DNA of 64,000 nucleotides from Temnothorax longispinosus (lineage: Eukaryota; Arthropoda; Insecta; Hymenoptera; Formicidae), in NCBI RefSeq assembly GCF_030848805.1, contig NC_092360.1, forward strand, positions 15,314,001 to 15,378,000, in the 5' to 3' direction. The notes beneath the pieces are model-generated. The model was not told where the DNA came from. It was given only the letters and a program-made list of their open reading frames with translations, and made no database searches. Positions 1 through 14,846 of this stretch are shown piece by piece; position 1 is the stretch's first letter, and the number at the start of each line of letters is the position of its first letter. Both the position numbers and the translations under genes were made by a program.

Positions 1-2639
1 ACATATTTTTGTAGAAAATTTAACGATCTAAAAAAAAAGTCTCTTAAAGTGAGTCAAAATAACACACCCTAATGCACACATATATATTATATAAAATTTG
101 TGTGTAAGTATCTTTACTTTTTTACTGTTCAAATTGCTATTATTTTTATTTCTTAACTGTTATTTTATTCGAGTGTCATGATACGCCACTTATTTCAACA
201 TAACGGTTGCATACCATATATTTTTCAACGTATAAATGCATCATCAGCTGCAAAACAGTATGCATTAAATAACTGACTTAAGTAGAAGAACCAATAAATC
301 GTCACTATACCGTTTCCTTTTCGTGATCAACGATCACAACATATGTTATAAACCGGTTCTTAGCGATACACGCAATTATAACGTCAATTGCTGGTGACTT
401 TAATTATTAATCGCCTTCTCTTCGAACGTTTCTGGGCTTTCATACGCGTGTAAATTAGTATCTTGGTCTCCCTACTCGTTGACGCATATCGCAAACAAAT
501 AACACTTTATATCCGGAGGCAACAGGTTAGTATCGAGGAGAATTAAATCATCTACAAAAACCGATAGCGACACTATTATTATTTTAAGTAGTAATGATAC
601 TTACATTTTCTCTTTTTATATAAAAGCTATTAATATCACATGCTTGAATTCCGTTACATCGACAGCTCATTTTATTCAATATACTTACGTAAAATTTATA
701 AACAAAGTGCAAATATTTCGGGTAAAAAATTTTTCTACGCAAAAATTTTCATCATACACTTTAGAATTATTAAGAATTAACGTATTTTATTAATCAACTA
801 TAAAATGTATTCTAATCGAACAATCTACTTTAATATGATTAAAACTTCAGAGCTGCTTATTAAATTTAAAACTTAATTATTAAAAACTTAATAATTACTG
901 TAAAAAATTGCAGTCAATGAAAATTTTACTTAACATAAAATGTTATAAAAATTATTAGAAAATAAAACCTTAATTTTTCGAAATCTTATAAACAATCCTA
1001 TTTCACATTAATGCAGTATAATGCAGTGCCATTGTTACAATTAAAATGTTATGTTGACGAATTTTACAAAGATATGACCTGGTCGAAGTTAACACTGGTT
1101 GTTACTAGAACGGAATAACTAGAACAAAATTTCCTTTCGACGCAAATCGTCATTTGTGTGCGAAACTATGGATTAGTCGGACGATTAAACTGCAGTATGC
1201 ACGTTAACAGTAAGTATAAGGAAGATCTCCCTCTTATCACGTCTAAAGTATCCCCTCGTTAACCCATCTTAACTCTTCATCGCGAATAAATTTTCCTTAT
1301 AAGAGATAATTGAACCATTTTAATAATAATGCTGTTTTATTTTCTTCTTTTCCGAATATTTAAATATGTAGATGTTAAAAATACTGTTCTAATATTTTTA
1401 TTTTTTGTTTTTGTTCAACTTTAATGTATATTTTAAAAAATTGAATAAAACATTTTTCATTAAACTTATTTATTTCTTCATAGCTGTTTTCTATCGGGAG
1501 CATTTCGTTTCTAGACAGCATTGCTCAGAATCAATGAAGGAAGAAAATATGACTGCAAAAGAAGTTATGTGCAAATTTTAACAAAAATTCGTGGAATTTG
1601 ATAAAGAAGTTGAGAAACACTACGCGAGAGGCAAAAGTATAGTCGACGATATAATTGTACATACCACTAAAAAGATGTATATACATTTCACATTATTATT
1701 ACAGGACATCGCGATTAAACCTGAAATGTCTATCTTGAAATAAAAATTAAAAATCTTTCTTTTTATTCAAATTTTTATTATTTTATGCTTGATACTAGCG
1801 ACGCAGATATAAATGTCAGTCAGCTATTTATATATTTGCTTTTTATTAAAAGTATACCTTTGCACCTCTCAATAAAGTTTCGTTTCGAGTAGAATAAAGA
1901 ACTAAAGACAACATTGGTTCTTCTAAGGCTGAAGAAATGTCTTCAAAAGACAGATCATTACCTAGACGATTCGCTAAAGAATCATTTTTTCTAATATCTT
2001 TCCAAAATTGCTCGATTTCTCTAATGTCATTAAAGAATATAAAATGTCAATATTAACGCAAAAATAATATTTCAGGCCAACTTATGCCAGAAACCTGTTT
2101 ATTAAACGCATATATTCGAAAATTCTTGGACCATTGTTAAGTTTTTTTCCTACAAAAAAAGTTCGTGACTTCCGATAAATAATGGCTCGGTGAATTACGT
2201 TAATAAAAGCCCGGCGCGCACAATTAGACTTCTTGTTCGATGCACTTTCACGGCGATCACTCGCGGTCAATTCGGAGCGAGGCACTTTTCGCGGTTGCAA
2301 ATCCGCACACGAATTCATGACTGACCATCATAGAGAAGCAAAGATTTCATATCTCAAAACTTACAATGTTCACGATTATAAAAATTACTCCTTGTAATTT
2401 CTTATTATTTCTCTTCCGCGTCCAGAACTAAAATAATATATAACGTTTTTTCAAAAACTGTAATAAATGCGTGCGTTTACCGTTTTATGGATGCCTATTC
2501 TTATTATGTAAATTACAAAAAATATCACAGAATTATCTTGCTTCAGTTTACCATTAAAGAGGAAGAAGAAGAAAAAGACTATAATGACGATGACTTACGA
2601 TGCAAATAGTGCTCGATTTCACAGAAACGTCGTTTTTAA
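1..2639. other. AT-rich single-copy DNA, no gene seen
   Basis: No convincing exon, RNA gene or transposon end was seen on either strand. Runs of A and T and short palindromic AT stretches are common. The stretch may be intergenic or part of a long intron; the sequence does not decide this. Confidence 0.5.
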
Positions 2640-3000
2640 CAAAATCTCCGGTAGGACACCATGGTGTTCTCACGCGGCATCGGGGCTCCAACTATACTCG
2701 GTATAAGCCGCACGACAGAACGAACAAAACTGGCACGTCGGCCAGGACAGCGAAATGAGAGAGACGGTTCCTCTCCCGGAGAGGAAAGGTGGCCAATTAG
2801 CCGTTACTCGGCGCACATGCCTCGACCAACTATCCGACGCAGCTGCGGCGGCGGCGGTACGCTGTATCGCGTCGCTGCACCGCGCTGCACTGCTCGCGCG
2901 CTTCGACGGAATCATGCACGTTCATAAACGCGCATGATTTCTGCGGGTCTCCCTCGACAGGCCACGAGCTGCGAACTGCCGTTCATTCGAGCTACTCTTC
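2640..3000. promoter_or_regulatory. GC-rich, CpG-containing island (candidate regulatory region)
   Basis: This patch is far more GC- and CpG-rich than the AT-rich DNA around it and contains a run of GCG/GGC triplets near 2845-2860. Short ORFs overlap on both strands, which is what GC-rich DNA gives by chance, and none has a recognisable domain. In AT-rich insect genomes such islands are often promoters or enhancers. That role is inference only, as no core promoter motif stands out. Confidence 0.25.
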
Positions 3001-3221
3001 GACGAAAATTATCGACAACAAATATTAAATGTGTAAACAATTTTTTTTATATAGCTACGAAACAAATCTAATAACTTTTATTAAGCGTTTCGAAAAAGAT
3101 GCAAAACACTATTTTCGAAAGCGAGTCATACTTTCGCGAAATTTGGAAAGAAAACATTTGTCTGTTGATGAAACTCATTCTATAATATATATAAAATAAA
3201 CATTATGCAATTTAATTCGCA

Positions 3222-3380
3222 AAATAAGACTTTACAAATAAGTTTTATTTCCGTAATTTACAATCTGTAAAATATAGAACGTGATTTAGTTATACCTATA
3301 TATATATACCTATATAATCACGTTCTATATTTTACAGATTGTAAATTACGGAAATAAAACTTATTTGTAAAGTCTTATTT
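3222..3380. repeat. Perfect inverted repeat, 65-bp arms, 29-bp AT loop
   Basis: The arm at 3222-3286 is the exact reverse complement of 3316-3380, with a spacer made of TATA and CCTATA repeats. The identity suggests a recent foldback or MITE-like insertion, or ongoing correction between the arms. No coding content was seen. Confidence 0.85.
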
Positions 3381-3980
3381 ATATATATATATACAATATA
3401 GATGTATGACGAAGAAGAAAGGCCGCGAAATGGCACTAAAAAATGGATTCGTGCATGATGCGTATAAGTTTCTTCCGCTTTCGCGACAAAGCGTGCTACT
3501 GTGCACCTCGCAGAAAGCAACATAATAATTCGAGAACGAAGACGTACGGCCAAGCGTGTACCGCTATTCCGGCTGACCGGAATCACTGCTCTGGAACAAC
3601 ACGGTGTCGTCCTCTTGCTCGATTCGAGAGTAGAAGCGCATTGATCTCGAGCGTGTAACGCTATCGAGTAATATTGTAAAATATAGAATTTACATTTTCA
3701 TAAATTACTGCTAAACATTTAAACATAAATATCAATAAAACTGCTGCTAAAAATCACGATCCCATATTCACTGTAAGTGTACTCATCTAATCAGATTATT
3801 CAGATTTAATTTAATTAAGTCTAAATAAATTTTGTTTAATTTTAAGTAATTTCACAAATGATGTAAAAGAGATAGTAATTTCTCCATTATAGAGTGTAGA
3901 GAGATGTAATATATGTATATTTGTTTATTTAGTTCCAAAATTTCTAAACATATAATAATATTTATATATTACTTGCGAGT

Positions 3981-4290
3981 GGCAGTGCGTGGTTTAGTGG
4001 TAAAGCGCTATAGACTTGGCAACCGCGAGGAATCGGGTTCGAGTTCGTCTGATAATAGCTAGGAATTTTATATTTCAAACTGCACCTCCCACCCCGCACG
4101 AGAAATTAACGCAGGGAGCTTTCGTGCAAAGAAACTGAGCTCCGTTTTTCGGAAGAGATCAAGCCGTTGGTCCACATTAGCAACTGGCAACTGCAAAAGC
4201 ATCTTGTTTAGCAGTTGACAGTCTTTATGCAGCTACACCTACCAGTAAATCTATCATTGTAGATGTCATTGAATACGTAATACAATAATT
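3981..4290 (+). mobile_element. tRNA-derived SINE-like element
   Basis: The head resembles a tRNA. A pol III box A-like stretch, TGGTTTAGTGG (3990-4000), is followed at tRNA-like spacing by a box B-like stretch, GGTTCGAGTTC (4036-4046), one base off the usual core. A body unrelated to tRNA follows and ends near an AATAC/AATAA-rich tail and a T run. There is no intact cloverleaf, so this is a short retroposon head and not a working tRNA gene. The right boundary is approximate. Confidence 0.6.
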
Positions 4291-7200
4291 TATAGTTTTT
4301 TTTGGCGGAAGGCTTCCAGTAAAAGTTGTATGCGCACTTATTGTGATCTTTAGTGACAATTTTTTAAATAAAAAATTACTTAATAGATATTTTGACGATG
4401 TTGAAATAATTTACGTAACACTTGTGTTATAACTTCTCCATAGCTTTCTATGGTTTCTAATTGATTCAGTATTACATCATATTAAATTGAAAGATATAAA
4501 AGATTTGACCAATTGTAAAGTTAAAAAGTTTTAATATTAAATAATTTATATAAGAATTTATGATATAAGAGAGTTTTATATATGTAATTCACACTCTATT
4601 TTAACTATAACTATAATTTTAAATATCTTTAAATAATTAAAAGAATTCAATAATTAAATTAATTTGTACAAACTTATGTGATAAATAGTTTATATCATTT
4701 AGTAGATTTTATTATAATTAGTCTGAAAGAATAAATTGTATTTTAAATTACAAGACTGCGCTTTCTGTTTTTCAAATACTTGTTGTTTATTAATTAATTT
4801 CTTAAACTTGTTCAAAGCACTAAATATTTTTAATTATCTCTTTCACTCTCTTTCCAATTTAAAATTTCGCCGTGATCTTATTTTATCTTATATCTTTAAG
4901 CTAGCGTATGACTTTCACGTATAAAAACTGTAGCAGTGAAACAGACGCTATATTGTATTCATTCCCGTGACTCTCGTTATCTGAAGGATTTATCGACGAA
5001 TTTAATTTATAAGTACGGCACGTGCCGGTGCGCGGCCACACGCTCGCATAACAGGCGAAACACTCGAGCGTGCAGATTATCAGAGCGACCAACTAACAAA
5101 AGGACAACAAGAAGCCTTACGAAACGTGTAAAAAGGACGAGCCATTTCCGGTCGAGAAGACAGACTCTGGGTTCACACGCTACTTTCATTTGTACTCGAA
5201 AAATAGCCATTTCTTCGTTGTCTACCGAGAAAGAAACTATTGCAACAATCTCAATAACAGCCCCTGTCGATCGATCCGTCGCAACCATGTGATCGTCGTC
5301 CATCAGACTTATCTTCATTACATCATCGCAACCTTCAAATCAAACTGTTATTCTTCGATACACGTATAGTTAATTTTTTGCCAACCTTCGATGCGTTTGA
5401 TATTATCTTCGAATATTTTATTATATACGTATAATAAGGAAAACGTTTAGAGTTTTGATATCAATAATTTCCATTAAAAAGAAACCCTGTAACAATTTAC
5501 TTATTGTTAGACGAAAAGAACAATCGTCTGAGATTTTACGGAAAGATATATTGTAGGACACATAATATTGAAATATGTCTAATAGACAGATAAGTTCGCT
5601 TATTAAAACTTAATTTTTCTATGTATTTTAACAAAAGAGAAACGTATTTTTGTGCTATAATATTAACTGAAGCAGTACAATAAATTGCTATACAAACGCT
5701 TCGTGTCCTCGTTTGCATTCAAGGGTTGATAAAGCAAGCGTTGCATAATTCACTAGCAATGCACACGAAACGGAGTATCGGCGTTCGTTCAAGGTCGAGT
5801 CAGGTTAGCTGGCAACCATGCACCGTAAATCTGCATCACAATGTCGTAGGTTGTCAGTAGAAACGCGGAACACGAACAAAACTGTATAATAACCGGCTCA
5901 TTTTAGTGCCAGTGGCGGGTGATAAAACGCGATTACGTAAAATAGCATCGCGAAAAACCTGTCTAAACTCTTGCAGCACGGATTTTTATCAACTGCTGAA
6001 GTCACGCGTAAAAGCAGCGGAACGATTTGCGAAGCCATGCTAGCGATTTCGCAAATCGCCCGACGAATCTCTTAATTGCTTGGAAAGTAGATCGTTGTAT
6101 CGATTTGGAAAAGTTTTTAATGGCACTGCGTAATTTCGGTGTTTATTACAACTCTGCGAGGAAATTTGCATGATAGAAGTTCTATACTCAAAATTAGAGT
6201 TCTATTCAATTACGGACTCTTGAACTCGAGTCAATTTAATTTAACAAAACATTTTACATTTAACAAAAAAATGTTAATTTTCTTATTTTTAGCATTTATT
6301 TAAATACATATCAGATTTTAAATTTGTTGAAAATTGTCACTTAAATTAATTTAGTTAATATCTGATAAAATAAAAATTTGTTTAAAAAATTGAACTTTAA
6401 ACTTGGTTCGCTTATGAAATAATTTAATAATTTTTTAATTAAATGCCCGTATAAGAAAAGAATATAATGAAGTACAATTTAAACAATAAAATAAATTATT
6501 TATATTCACAAATTTTCTTCTTACAATTAGTTAAAAGGACCATTTTTAATCAATATTTAATTAAAGCTCAGTTAAATCGATTAGTAGATATATTAGTTAA
6601 CCGATTTTAATTATTTTTTTACACAAAAAAATTATATTTCTTTAGAAGAAAAATGTTAATAAGTAACATAAAATATTACTTAATTAATAAATTAATTATA
6701 TTTTAAATTTGAATTGATTAATATTGATGTATAATGCAACCGATATCTACACATACATACTATATATTATCGTAATAGTAAAATAAAAATAAAGCAAAAA
6801 TGTGCTTCTATGAACTTTAAGCAATGTATTATAAACAAAAATATAATGACTCAAAGAAAAATGTTTCATGTAATAAAAAATATGTTTTATCCAATGCACA
6901 TTGTTCATATTTTTACACATTGAATGATGCATTGCGTGCACAAGGATGACACGATCAACGGCATCACAGTCAGTTTCCGGTACGATCATTACAGATACAT
7001 AGTAATTTAATCCACGAGGTCGCTATGACTCGAAAGGTGCGACTCTCGCACTTAAAAAATCCGTGAGATATCAACATTATCGCTGTAACAAAAATGCCCG
7101 TTCGAGACGTTATTACGCAATCGTCAATACACGAAGCGACCTCGATGAAAGAAACAGAATAATTATCTCTTAGTCGCTCTCACTACAGCGGAATTGCGAT

Positions 7201-8667
7201 GTGAATTAATTTGTTATGAATTGCTACCTTGGAAAGTTAATTAAATCCATCGCGAAAGTTAATTAAATTTTCAACGTAAGGGCAAGTAATTCCAAAGTCT
7301 TTAATTAAAACGTTGAGAACGATATAAAAAAGTTTCGTTGATATACTATACTTGGATATAGTGGACTACAACACTAGTTAGACATAACACTCATTATTAT
7401 TATTATATTAACTCATTTATTAACATGCTTTCAATGATCAATTTAACCTTTTTTCAGTAATTTTACATATAAACTTTGGACTTCTTATTTCAATATAATA
7501 ATAAATATATAAATACATATAACATTTTTAAAGTAATTTGCACATTATCGAAAGCATATACATATATACAGCATACATATAAGGTTAAAGGTACTAATTT
7601 TGGAAGTAATGTAAATTAAGTTCCAAGAATCTTTAAAATTGTTAATATCAAACTTAATCATCCATTTAGCACTGACTAACATTAAGCATAATGAGTAATA
7701 AGTAGATATTTTATAATTAAATCTTTCTTATGATTAAATTAGAAATTCCTCAAAAATAATAATTGAGTACCTATACGATTCCTAAAAAATGAAAAATTTT
7801 TAATATAAGACCAGAAATTTTAAAAAATATATCAGATGTATCATAAATATTTCTCTCTATGCGCATCCGTTTTTCTTTAAAAAGAAAGAAAAATAATAAA
7901 TAAAACAAATCTTTTTAAAAAAATTGTGCTACGACAAACCGGGCTTTGTCTTCAGAGATGAAAGACAACCTATGTTCACAAACGTTAGTACCATAAAGAT
8001 CTTGCCTCGGATTTTGCATGACATATTCATCCTTGAACTATATAACAAAAAGATTCTGATTCAATACATTTGCTTCACTTGTAATCTTTACTAAAATTTA
8101 AATTACATTTACAAAACCTTTCAAGCGTATCACATATATTATAAATCATAGAAGGTAGCGCTTCTAAAACTTCTCCCTGATACGCAATTATTCTGAGACA
8201 AGAGTTAAGAATAATCGCAACAAGATAGAAGTCTTCGTTGTCATCGAGGTTGTCATAAAGTGTTTTTTAATAGCACCTTTAGATAACGTTAGCAAAGCAC
8301 TTAACATGAACTCGCGAATGTGAACGTTTTATGAAGAAGCTGGATTTTCTTCTGCATGATCTCGAATCTTAGACCGCTCCGATCCAACATTGAAATTTAG
8401 CTTTGATCTGACATTAGAAGAGACTATACAAATAGGCTTCTGACGCAATCAGAACCGCGCCATCAGTTAGACGTAATAGCCGATAATTAGTCAGTGGTTT
8501 GCGCAACAACCATTGTCGACTAATATATTTCGACGAACGGTTTGAAAAAGTATTCTGCGAACTTTCGCGAAAGACAATTTCAGATCTATCAACATATAAA
8601 AATATAGAGCTAAAAAGTACAAAAGTACATTTCACTTTTTATCAAACCTCTTTACTATAAAAATTGT
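4291..8667. other. Non-repetitive AT-rich DNA with one GC-richer patch
   Basis: Overlapping short ORFs at 4936-5318 on both strands coincide with a GC-richer patch at about 5010-5300; neither shows a domain. A second slightly GC-richer patch lies at 5750-6080. The rest is AT-rich, and I see no splice-flanked exon that I can defend. Confidence 0.4.
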
Positions 8668-8958
8668 AATTCGGTATAGTTAAACGGCCTGACTGGCAAG
8701 TTTTATTAAGTATATCACAACGACGTTTCGACCACTAATTTGGGTCCTTTTCAAGTTATTTTAACAATGATGGAAAACTTTTCCGGCCTTCACATGAGAC
8801 CGTCGTATTTTTCCGACTCGCCACGAATTTTATATAATTGACGCACAATGATCCATCATTGTTAAAATAACTTGAAAAGGACCCAAATTAGTGGTCGAAA
8901 CGTCGTTGTGATATACTTAATAAAACTTGCCAGTCAGGCCGTTTAACTATACCGAATT
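8668..8958. repeat. Perfect 107-bp-arm inverted repeat, Penelope-like repeat family (tentative)
   Basis: The arm at 8668-8774 is the exact reverse complement of 8852-8958, around a 77-bp loop. Each arm carries GGTCGAAACGTCG preceded by a GGACC...GGTC stem. This resembles the stem II/GAAAC side of the hammerhead ribozymes found in terminal repeats of Penelope-like retroelements. The other half of the catalytic core (CUGANGA) is not intact, so any ribozyme is a relic. A related single copy lies at 9591-9840. The family assignment is inferred from this motif only. Confidence 0.55.
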
Positions 8959-9590
8959 ATTATTTCATCACTGGCGAATAATTCTTATTGAATATAAAAA
9001 TTGTATTATTTATATGTATATATAACATAATAATACAAATTAAAAATTGTATCGTTTAACAAGCAAATTTATAAAATAAATTTAAATAGCAAAAAGTTCA
9101 TAAAAATATAAATTCTGTTACTATAAAATATATATATATTAATATAATTTATTGGCATAAAGCATAAGAAATATTGTCAAAATGTAATGCATCCGCTTTT
9201 TTAACTTTAAAGTTTATCTTTTGTTGATAGATACAGATATAAAGAGATGTACAGACAACAGACCAAGTACAAAACTTGAATCAATATCATTATTTAAACT
9301 GGCGACTATTTATAGCAGACATTAGAAAAGTGACATCGTTATTAATGCTAAAAATTAAAGTTGCTAACAATACAATTTGCTAAGCAACTTCGCTATATAC
9401 AAATAGACTTCATTGTGTTTAATATAGGGTAAATTGTTTGAGAGACAGAACTTAAATATCTTTCTTCGATCGGAGATGTGAGAAAATATATAATAGAACT
9501 CTATTTAGATAATTCTGAACATTTGTTATCATATACATATAATATGTGATGTAAATTAAATAACTTTGTAGTACAAAAATTTACGTATTT

Positions 9591-9840
9591 AATCAGTGTT
9601 TAATGACCAGTCGTTCGTCGGGCGCTATACGTGACGGTCATGCCGCACAAAGCTTATATCTGTTCCACCCGCCTTGTTAAAACGTAACGATGATTAATTT
9701 TATATTGTTTGACGCACATTGATCCATCATAAACTTGATAAGGACCCAAAATAGAGGTCGAAACGTCGTTATAATTTCCAATATATTGCCAGTCAGGCCG
9801 ATCATTAAACACTGATTATATTTTATTACTGGCGAAAATT
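9591..9840. repeat. Second copy of the GGTCGAAACGTCG repeat family
   Basis: It shares GACGCACA-TGATCCATCAT, the GGACCCAAA...GGTCGAAACGTCG block, GCCAGTCAGGCC and a distal ACTGGCGAA block with the element at 8668-8990. It is bounded by a 16-bp perfect inverted repeat (9591-9606 and 9802-9817). Upstream of the GAAAC block it reads CTTGATAAGGACC, nearer to a hammerhead core than the other copy but still with two core substitutions. It is non-coding. Confidence 0.5.
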
Positions 9841-12800
9841 TATTTTATTACATATTTAATTTTTAATTTTTAAATTCGCTTCATATGATATAGTAAAACA
9901 TATGGTTTCATGTCTTACTGTAACAAAGAATAGAAATATTTTCCGTTGCAGGAAAAATTAATGAGTTTAATAACTCTAGAAAAAAATATGATTTGACGAA
10001 AGAGATTATACTTATTATACCATTCTTCGGAACCATCTAAAGGTATTGTACTATTTCTGACTCACTGTATATTGTACACATATAACGTCATCAACTGCGA
10101 GGACGTTCTAACGTCAATTAACACCTTATCATCTTGACATGTTATATGATCAAAGCACACCTGATCAAAGTTTGAAGTCTTGAGATAAGACTTTTTAAAT
10201 TTTGTACAGACTTGCAAAAACATGTACTTTATTCAATAATTATATTTCGATTATGTTTTGGAATCAATGCAAAAACTGGAATGCATTTTTTAACAAGTAT
10301 ATATCAAGTAATTTCTTGACGCGTATATTAGATTCTATTTGCTCAAAGTTCAAGTAAAAGTTAAGCATTTAATTTTCAACTGAATTAATAGTTAATGTCC
10401 ATAATAAAACACCATTTAATTACTTCTGAAAGTTAATGTAATTTTATTCAATTGCAACAAGAAGAAAAGGGTCAATCAAAATCTAATATTCTATTCACTC
10501 AAGCAATAAATTAGCATATTAGAATCTTATTATAGCTAATACTTGTGCAATTTAGCATTTTATTGAATTAATATCGCGACGAAATATCATGGAAATGTAT
10601 AGTTTTTTTAAGAGATAAACCATTTAAAAATTGTCTAAATCACATTTCGGAAATTTTTTTAAAATAGGGGTATGCATATAAATTATTATTTAAATCTATT
10701 ATTTTTAAAATTTATTATTTCTGTTTAAAACACACATATATGGCATTTTTTTAAATAAATATTAATTTTATTTTCTACGATTTTTATACAAAATACACAT
10801 GATCTCTAACATAAGTAAAAATAAAAATTAGATGTAAAAATAAAAATAATTGCAATCAATGTAAAAGCTACCAACAAAATAAAATAATACTCATATACCT
10901 ATTCAATAATACTTTTCTTATCGAATTATGTCGCACGTCCTTCTCCTGCTTTTTTGTAGCAGATGGAATTTATCGACGATTCAGTTTACTTTGACGATTG
11001 TTCCTTTTCCCGTACTATAACTCATAATAGACTTATCACGATAATGCAAAGGTGTGGTACATATTACGATACGTCATACGTCAATTCAACAGATAACATA
11101 TCGTGCACACGCATGCACACTAAAGCTAGGAACTATAACGTCCTTATCTATTTTTAACAGATAGCAATGAAAATGACACAAAAATGAAAAAGTGTTTAAC
11201 TTGTTTAACTTCCCTTTAATTTTCAGAAAATAAAATTTAAATATGTATTATATTTTATTTTAAGAGCGTTTCTACTAATAAAATAGTAAGCTTAATAATA
11301 TCTGCAATGTCAGTCTCTAAATCAAAACTCTAGAAGATTTAATTAGTGTTGCATGTTATTATCATAGCGCATACATCTATATACGCATATAAAATAATAG
11401 TTACGCGTATCAATAATAGTACTTTGGATAAATATAATTGAATCGATTTTCCATCCATGTCTATTCTCTTCGAAAGCTACATCATGCGTATCCATTAGCT
11501 CGACTATTCCTATCAGCGAATCGGAAGATTAACTCTCGGTTACAGGCAATAATAAGGGTAACGTGCCGGCGATGAGCCACAAACGATAATGCGAAACACA
11601 CAGCGTAATAGCACAGCGAGTATAAGACACGCAAGATGAATACAAGACTAGTGAGCTTAATTTTCCCACGCCACACCTTTCGCTATGAGAGCTATTTCGA
11701 AATCTGATGTAATAATGCTTAATGATAATAAAAATACACAACGCTTGGTAAAATCATTGTCCATCTATTGACTTCTCATGCTACATTCGATCTTTTCCAC
11801 GTAATAATTTTACACCACGATATTTTCATAGTGATGAATAAACTTTCGTCTTCCACTTCATCACCTACGCGGAATGAGAAAAAATATAAATTTTAATTTA
11901 AAATAGATCTCGATAAAACTACGATTTATTGCGACCTTAATTTTAATCACAGTTTCTTTAACAAAGTCAATTTTTTTTAGAGAAAGTTTCAAGGAAAAAC
12001 GCTTGTAATATTTTTTAACGTTTCAATATGCAGTACAATATATGTATATACTTTTGATATTTAATTAAGTATTAGATTAAGATTATGTCCAAAAATGTAA
12101 ACAAGCAATGCGTATTCTTTTAATTTTAATATTTTGTTTTCAATTGTATATTGCTTGAAAACTATTAGCAAGACTATTTGACATTTGGCAAATTAATTTC
12201 AGATTGATAAAAAAATTTAATTGATTTATGGAACTTCCTGGGATATTCCGTGTATACGAGTATAAACATCAAACTAAAAGCGTCTCGTAAAACGCGATAT
12301 TCCGAATACACTAATGCGGCAATCACGAGGCAATTATTCACTGTGCGACAGGCCGCCTGGTTACACATCCTTTCCTTTTTACGTAATTGCGGCATGTACC
12401 TTTTAACGTACGAGATATAACGTACTCATTGCGTGATTAATGACACGTTGCTTGGGACGTTAAATTGATGCGCGTACACGTCTCTCAGAAGATTGCACCG
12501 CAATTTGTAAAAATTAAATTTCGTGGCATATTATTGAAATTTGCTTATACATGCTTTTATTCATTAATCAACGTAAAAGAGAAATAGAAATACTTCCTTA
12601 GCTTTGACAAATGCAACTTTTGATGGTATATTTTGTTTTATTGTAAATACGTAAATCCTTGTAACTTTTCTTATAAAATACTTTAATTCTCGTCACGTAA
12701 TGTCTATATCTTCAAGATTAATTGCATTATTGCCGTGAAATACAGCAATCTGATTTGGTATTCTATTCATTCTCAAATCTCCATTTATTCCAGTCTTATT

Positions 12801-14809
12801 GCCTTCATGTTTATTTTTATATGCATCACGTCTTCGGATTCAATTGCATTACATAACGTTTCTTTAAAAAAATATTCACATCATCGTGCGCGCATTGAAC
12901 AAACGGCGGAAACCCACCGTTACCGGTTACAATGAAATCTTGTTGAATCGCTCCGAAGGTCTCGGAAATAGGTGATCTAACTTTCTGGAGCATATTGTTC
13001 CAATCCGAAACTACGAGTGAGCTCGATGAAATCTTAAATTAAGATTTAATTAAGCCGGACTACACAGATGGCGCTGAAAATTGTTCAATTAATGAGAATC
13101 GATCTTTCTTACAGTTCCCAGCTGTCGTCGACTCATATAATGTAATCATTAAACGGCTTCGATCAGTGGGTGATAAGATAATTTGTTTTTGCCATGTTAT
13201 TTGAATCATATTTATGCAATATCTCATCAATCAGTCATTCGAACATCTCGCTAAAGTCTTCCGTAAATTTACGTAATAAATTGGATATAATTATCGTATA
13301 GTTCTAGAAAATTATCTTCCATTAGAAAGTCTCTATACGTATATCATATGAAAGTCATGAAAAAATATTTATAACGACGAAATAAAAAATTTAATATACA
13401 TTTTTCGAAATTAAATCAATAATAGAATGGCAACCAGAATTTTTTATAAAAACCACTTATTTTTTATTCGTAACTGTAATATATTTTTAATCATTAAGGT
13501 CAAGCGCAATGTAGAGAGTGAAAAAGTGCAAAGTCACATTGCAACCAAGTATGAAAAAATAATCAATCATCAGATATGAAGAAAATCGATAATTGCATAA
13601 AAAAGCAAACTGTATTAACTCATTGAGCCACAACAATTTATTTATTATTTAATTATTACGTTCATTCGTTTACTGATGAGTATATTATAATTAATGTTCC
13701 ACAGGCCAATTTATTATCTGCTTTCGCATTTTTAACATATTGAGCGCTGTAATGATTTAATCCGCGAGTAAAGGGCAAACGTTATCCTTCTCAACGATCA
13801 CAGACAGTTTTAATCCAATGTTACAAGCTGCTTGCATGCACTTTACAGATGCATGAAGTGCACATGCACGAAGTATTTTATAATATGTTCATTTACAGAG
13901 AGGGATCACAAAGACTGGCGATCTTAATTCCTAAAGAGAATTCAACGATTGATGCGCATTTGTGCACAAAGAAGTTGCAAAGTTGGAATAATAACTAATA
14001 ACTATGCCCGTCAATTATCTCACAACTCGTCCGCCGGCGAATTCTTCTGGAAGGATGCGCGAAATCACAGAAAGCGCACATCAGTTCTACGAACGCTTTG
14101 CTTTGTATTCCGACTGCATATTCAGCATTAAAGGTATATGTCTCTTTATCTCTTATGTTGACATTGAACGTGATATTTCATAGAACTTAAAAACCTGGAC
14201 AGCTACATTAAGGGCTAAATTTAAGATAAGTATGCATAATTTTAACTCGTGTAAGGCGATCATGTAATTTCGAATTTTATTTCATATTGTGTATATCCAA
14301 AATATATTTAGATTTACGTCATTTCGGATGTTTACAATATGCCTTCTAAAATTAGACAGCATTTACAGTGAGAATAGTCTCTTTATACACAATCTAAATA
14401 CAGAATCAATGTTTTACGACAGTTGTGCTTACGCACGCGAATTATGGGGAGTGTTATGTTTGAAAAGATACATTTTTGTTTCATCGTGCTTGCGTCGTAT
14501 TGCGAAGAGACGACCTTGCTTTCCGCTTTAGATTGCCCAGCTTAAATCCCGACCTCGAAAAGACGCGAACAAAAGTGAAATAAAGAGTCGCTGAAATTCC
14601 TCTATCTTTAACTAATGAAATGCTAATCCTTTTGATAATTTATTACACGTGAGATTGGCATAAATAAAAAATATTTTAACTTTAGCTTAAAGTTACTTTT
14701 TCTTCGATATTCGTTCTTGTTAAAAACGTGAATTAAACAATTTAACACATGACACAAACAAAAAACTTCAACTTAATACAATCGTCATTTTTCCAAACAA
14801 GTAATGATT

Positions 14810-14846
<37 letters not shown>

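Noticed and set aside
1548..1745. Possible gene fragment (EFDKEVEKHYARGKS-like frame) ending near AATAAA
   Set aside because: The frame has an early stop, there is no recognisable domain, and no splice context is convincing. It may be an old pseudogene but cannot be supported.
3981..4046. Working tRNA gene
   Set aside because: Box A and B are present, but the cloverleaf stems do not close and a SINE-like body follows.
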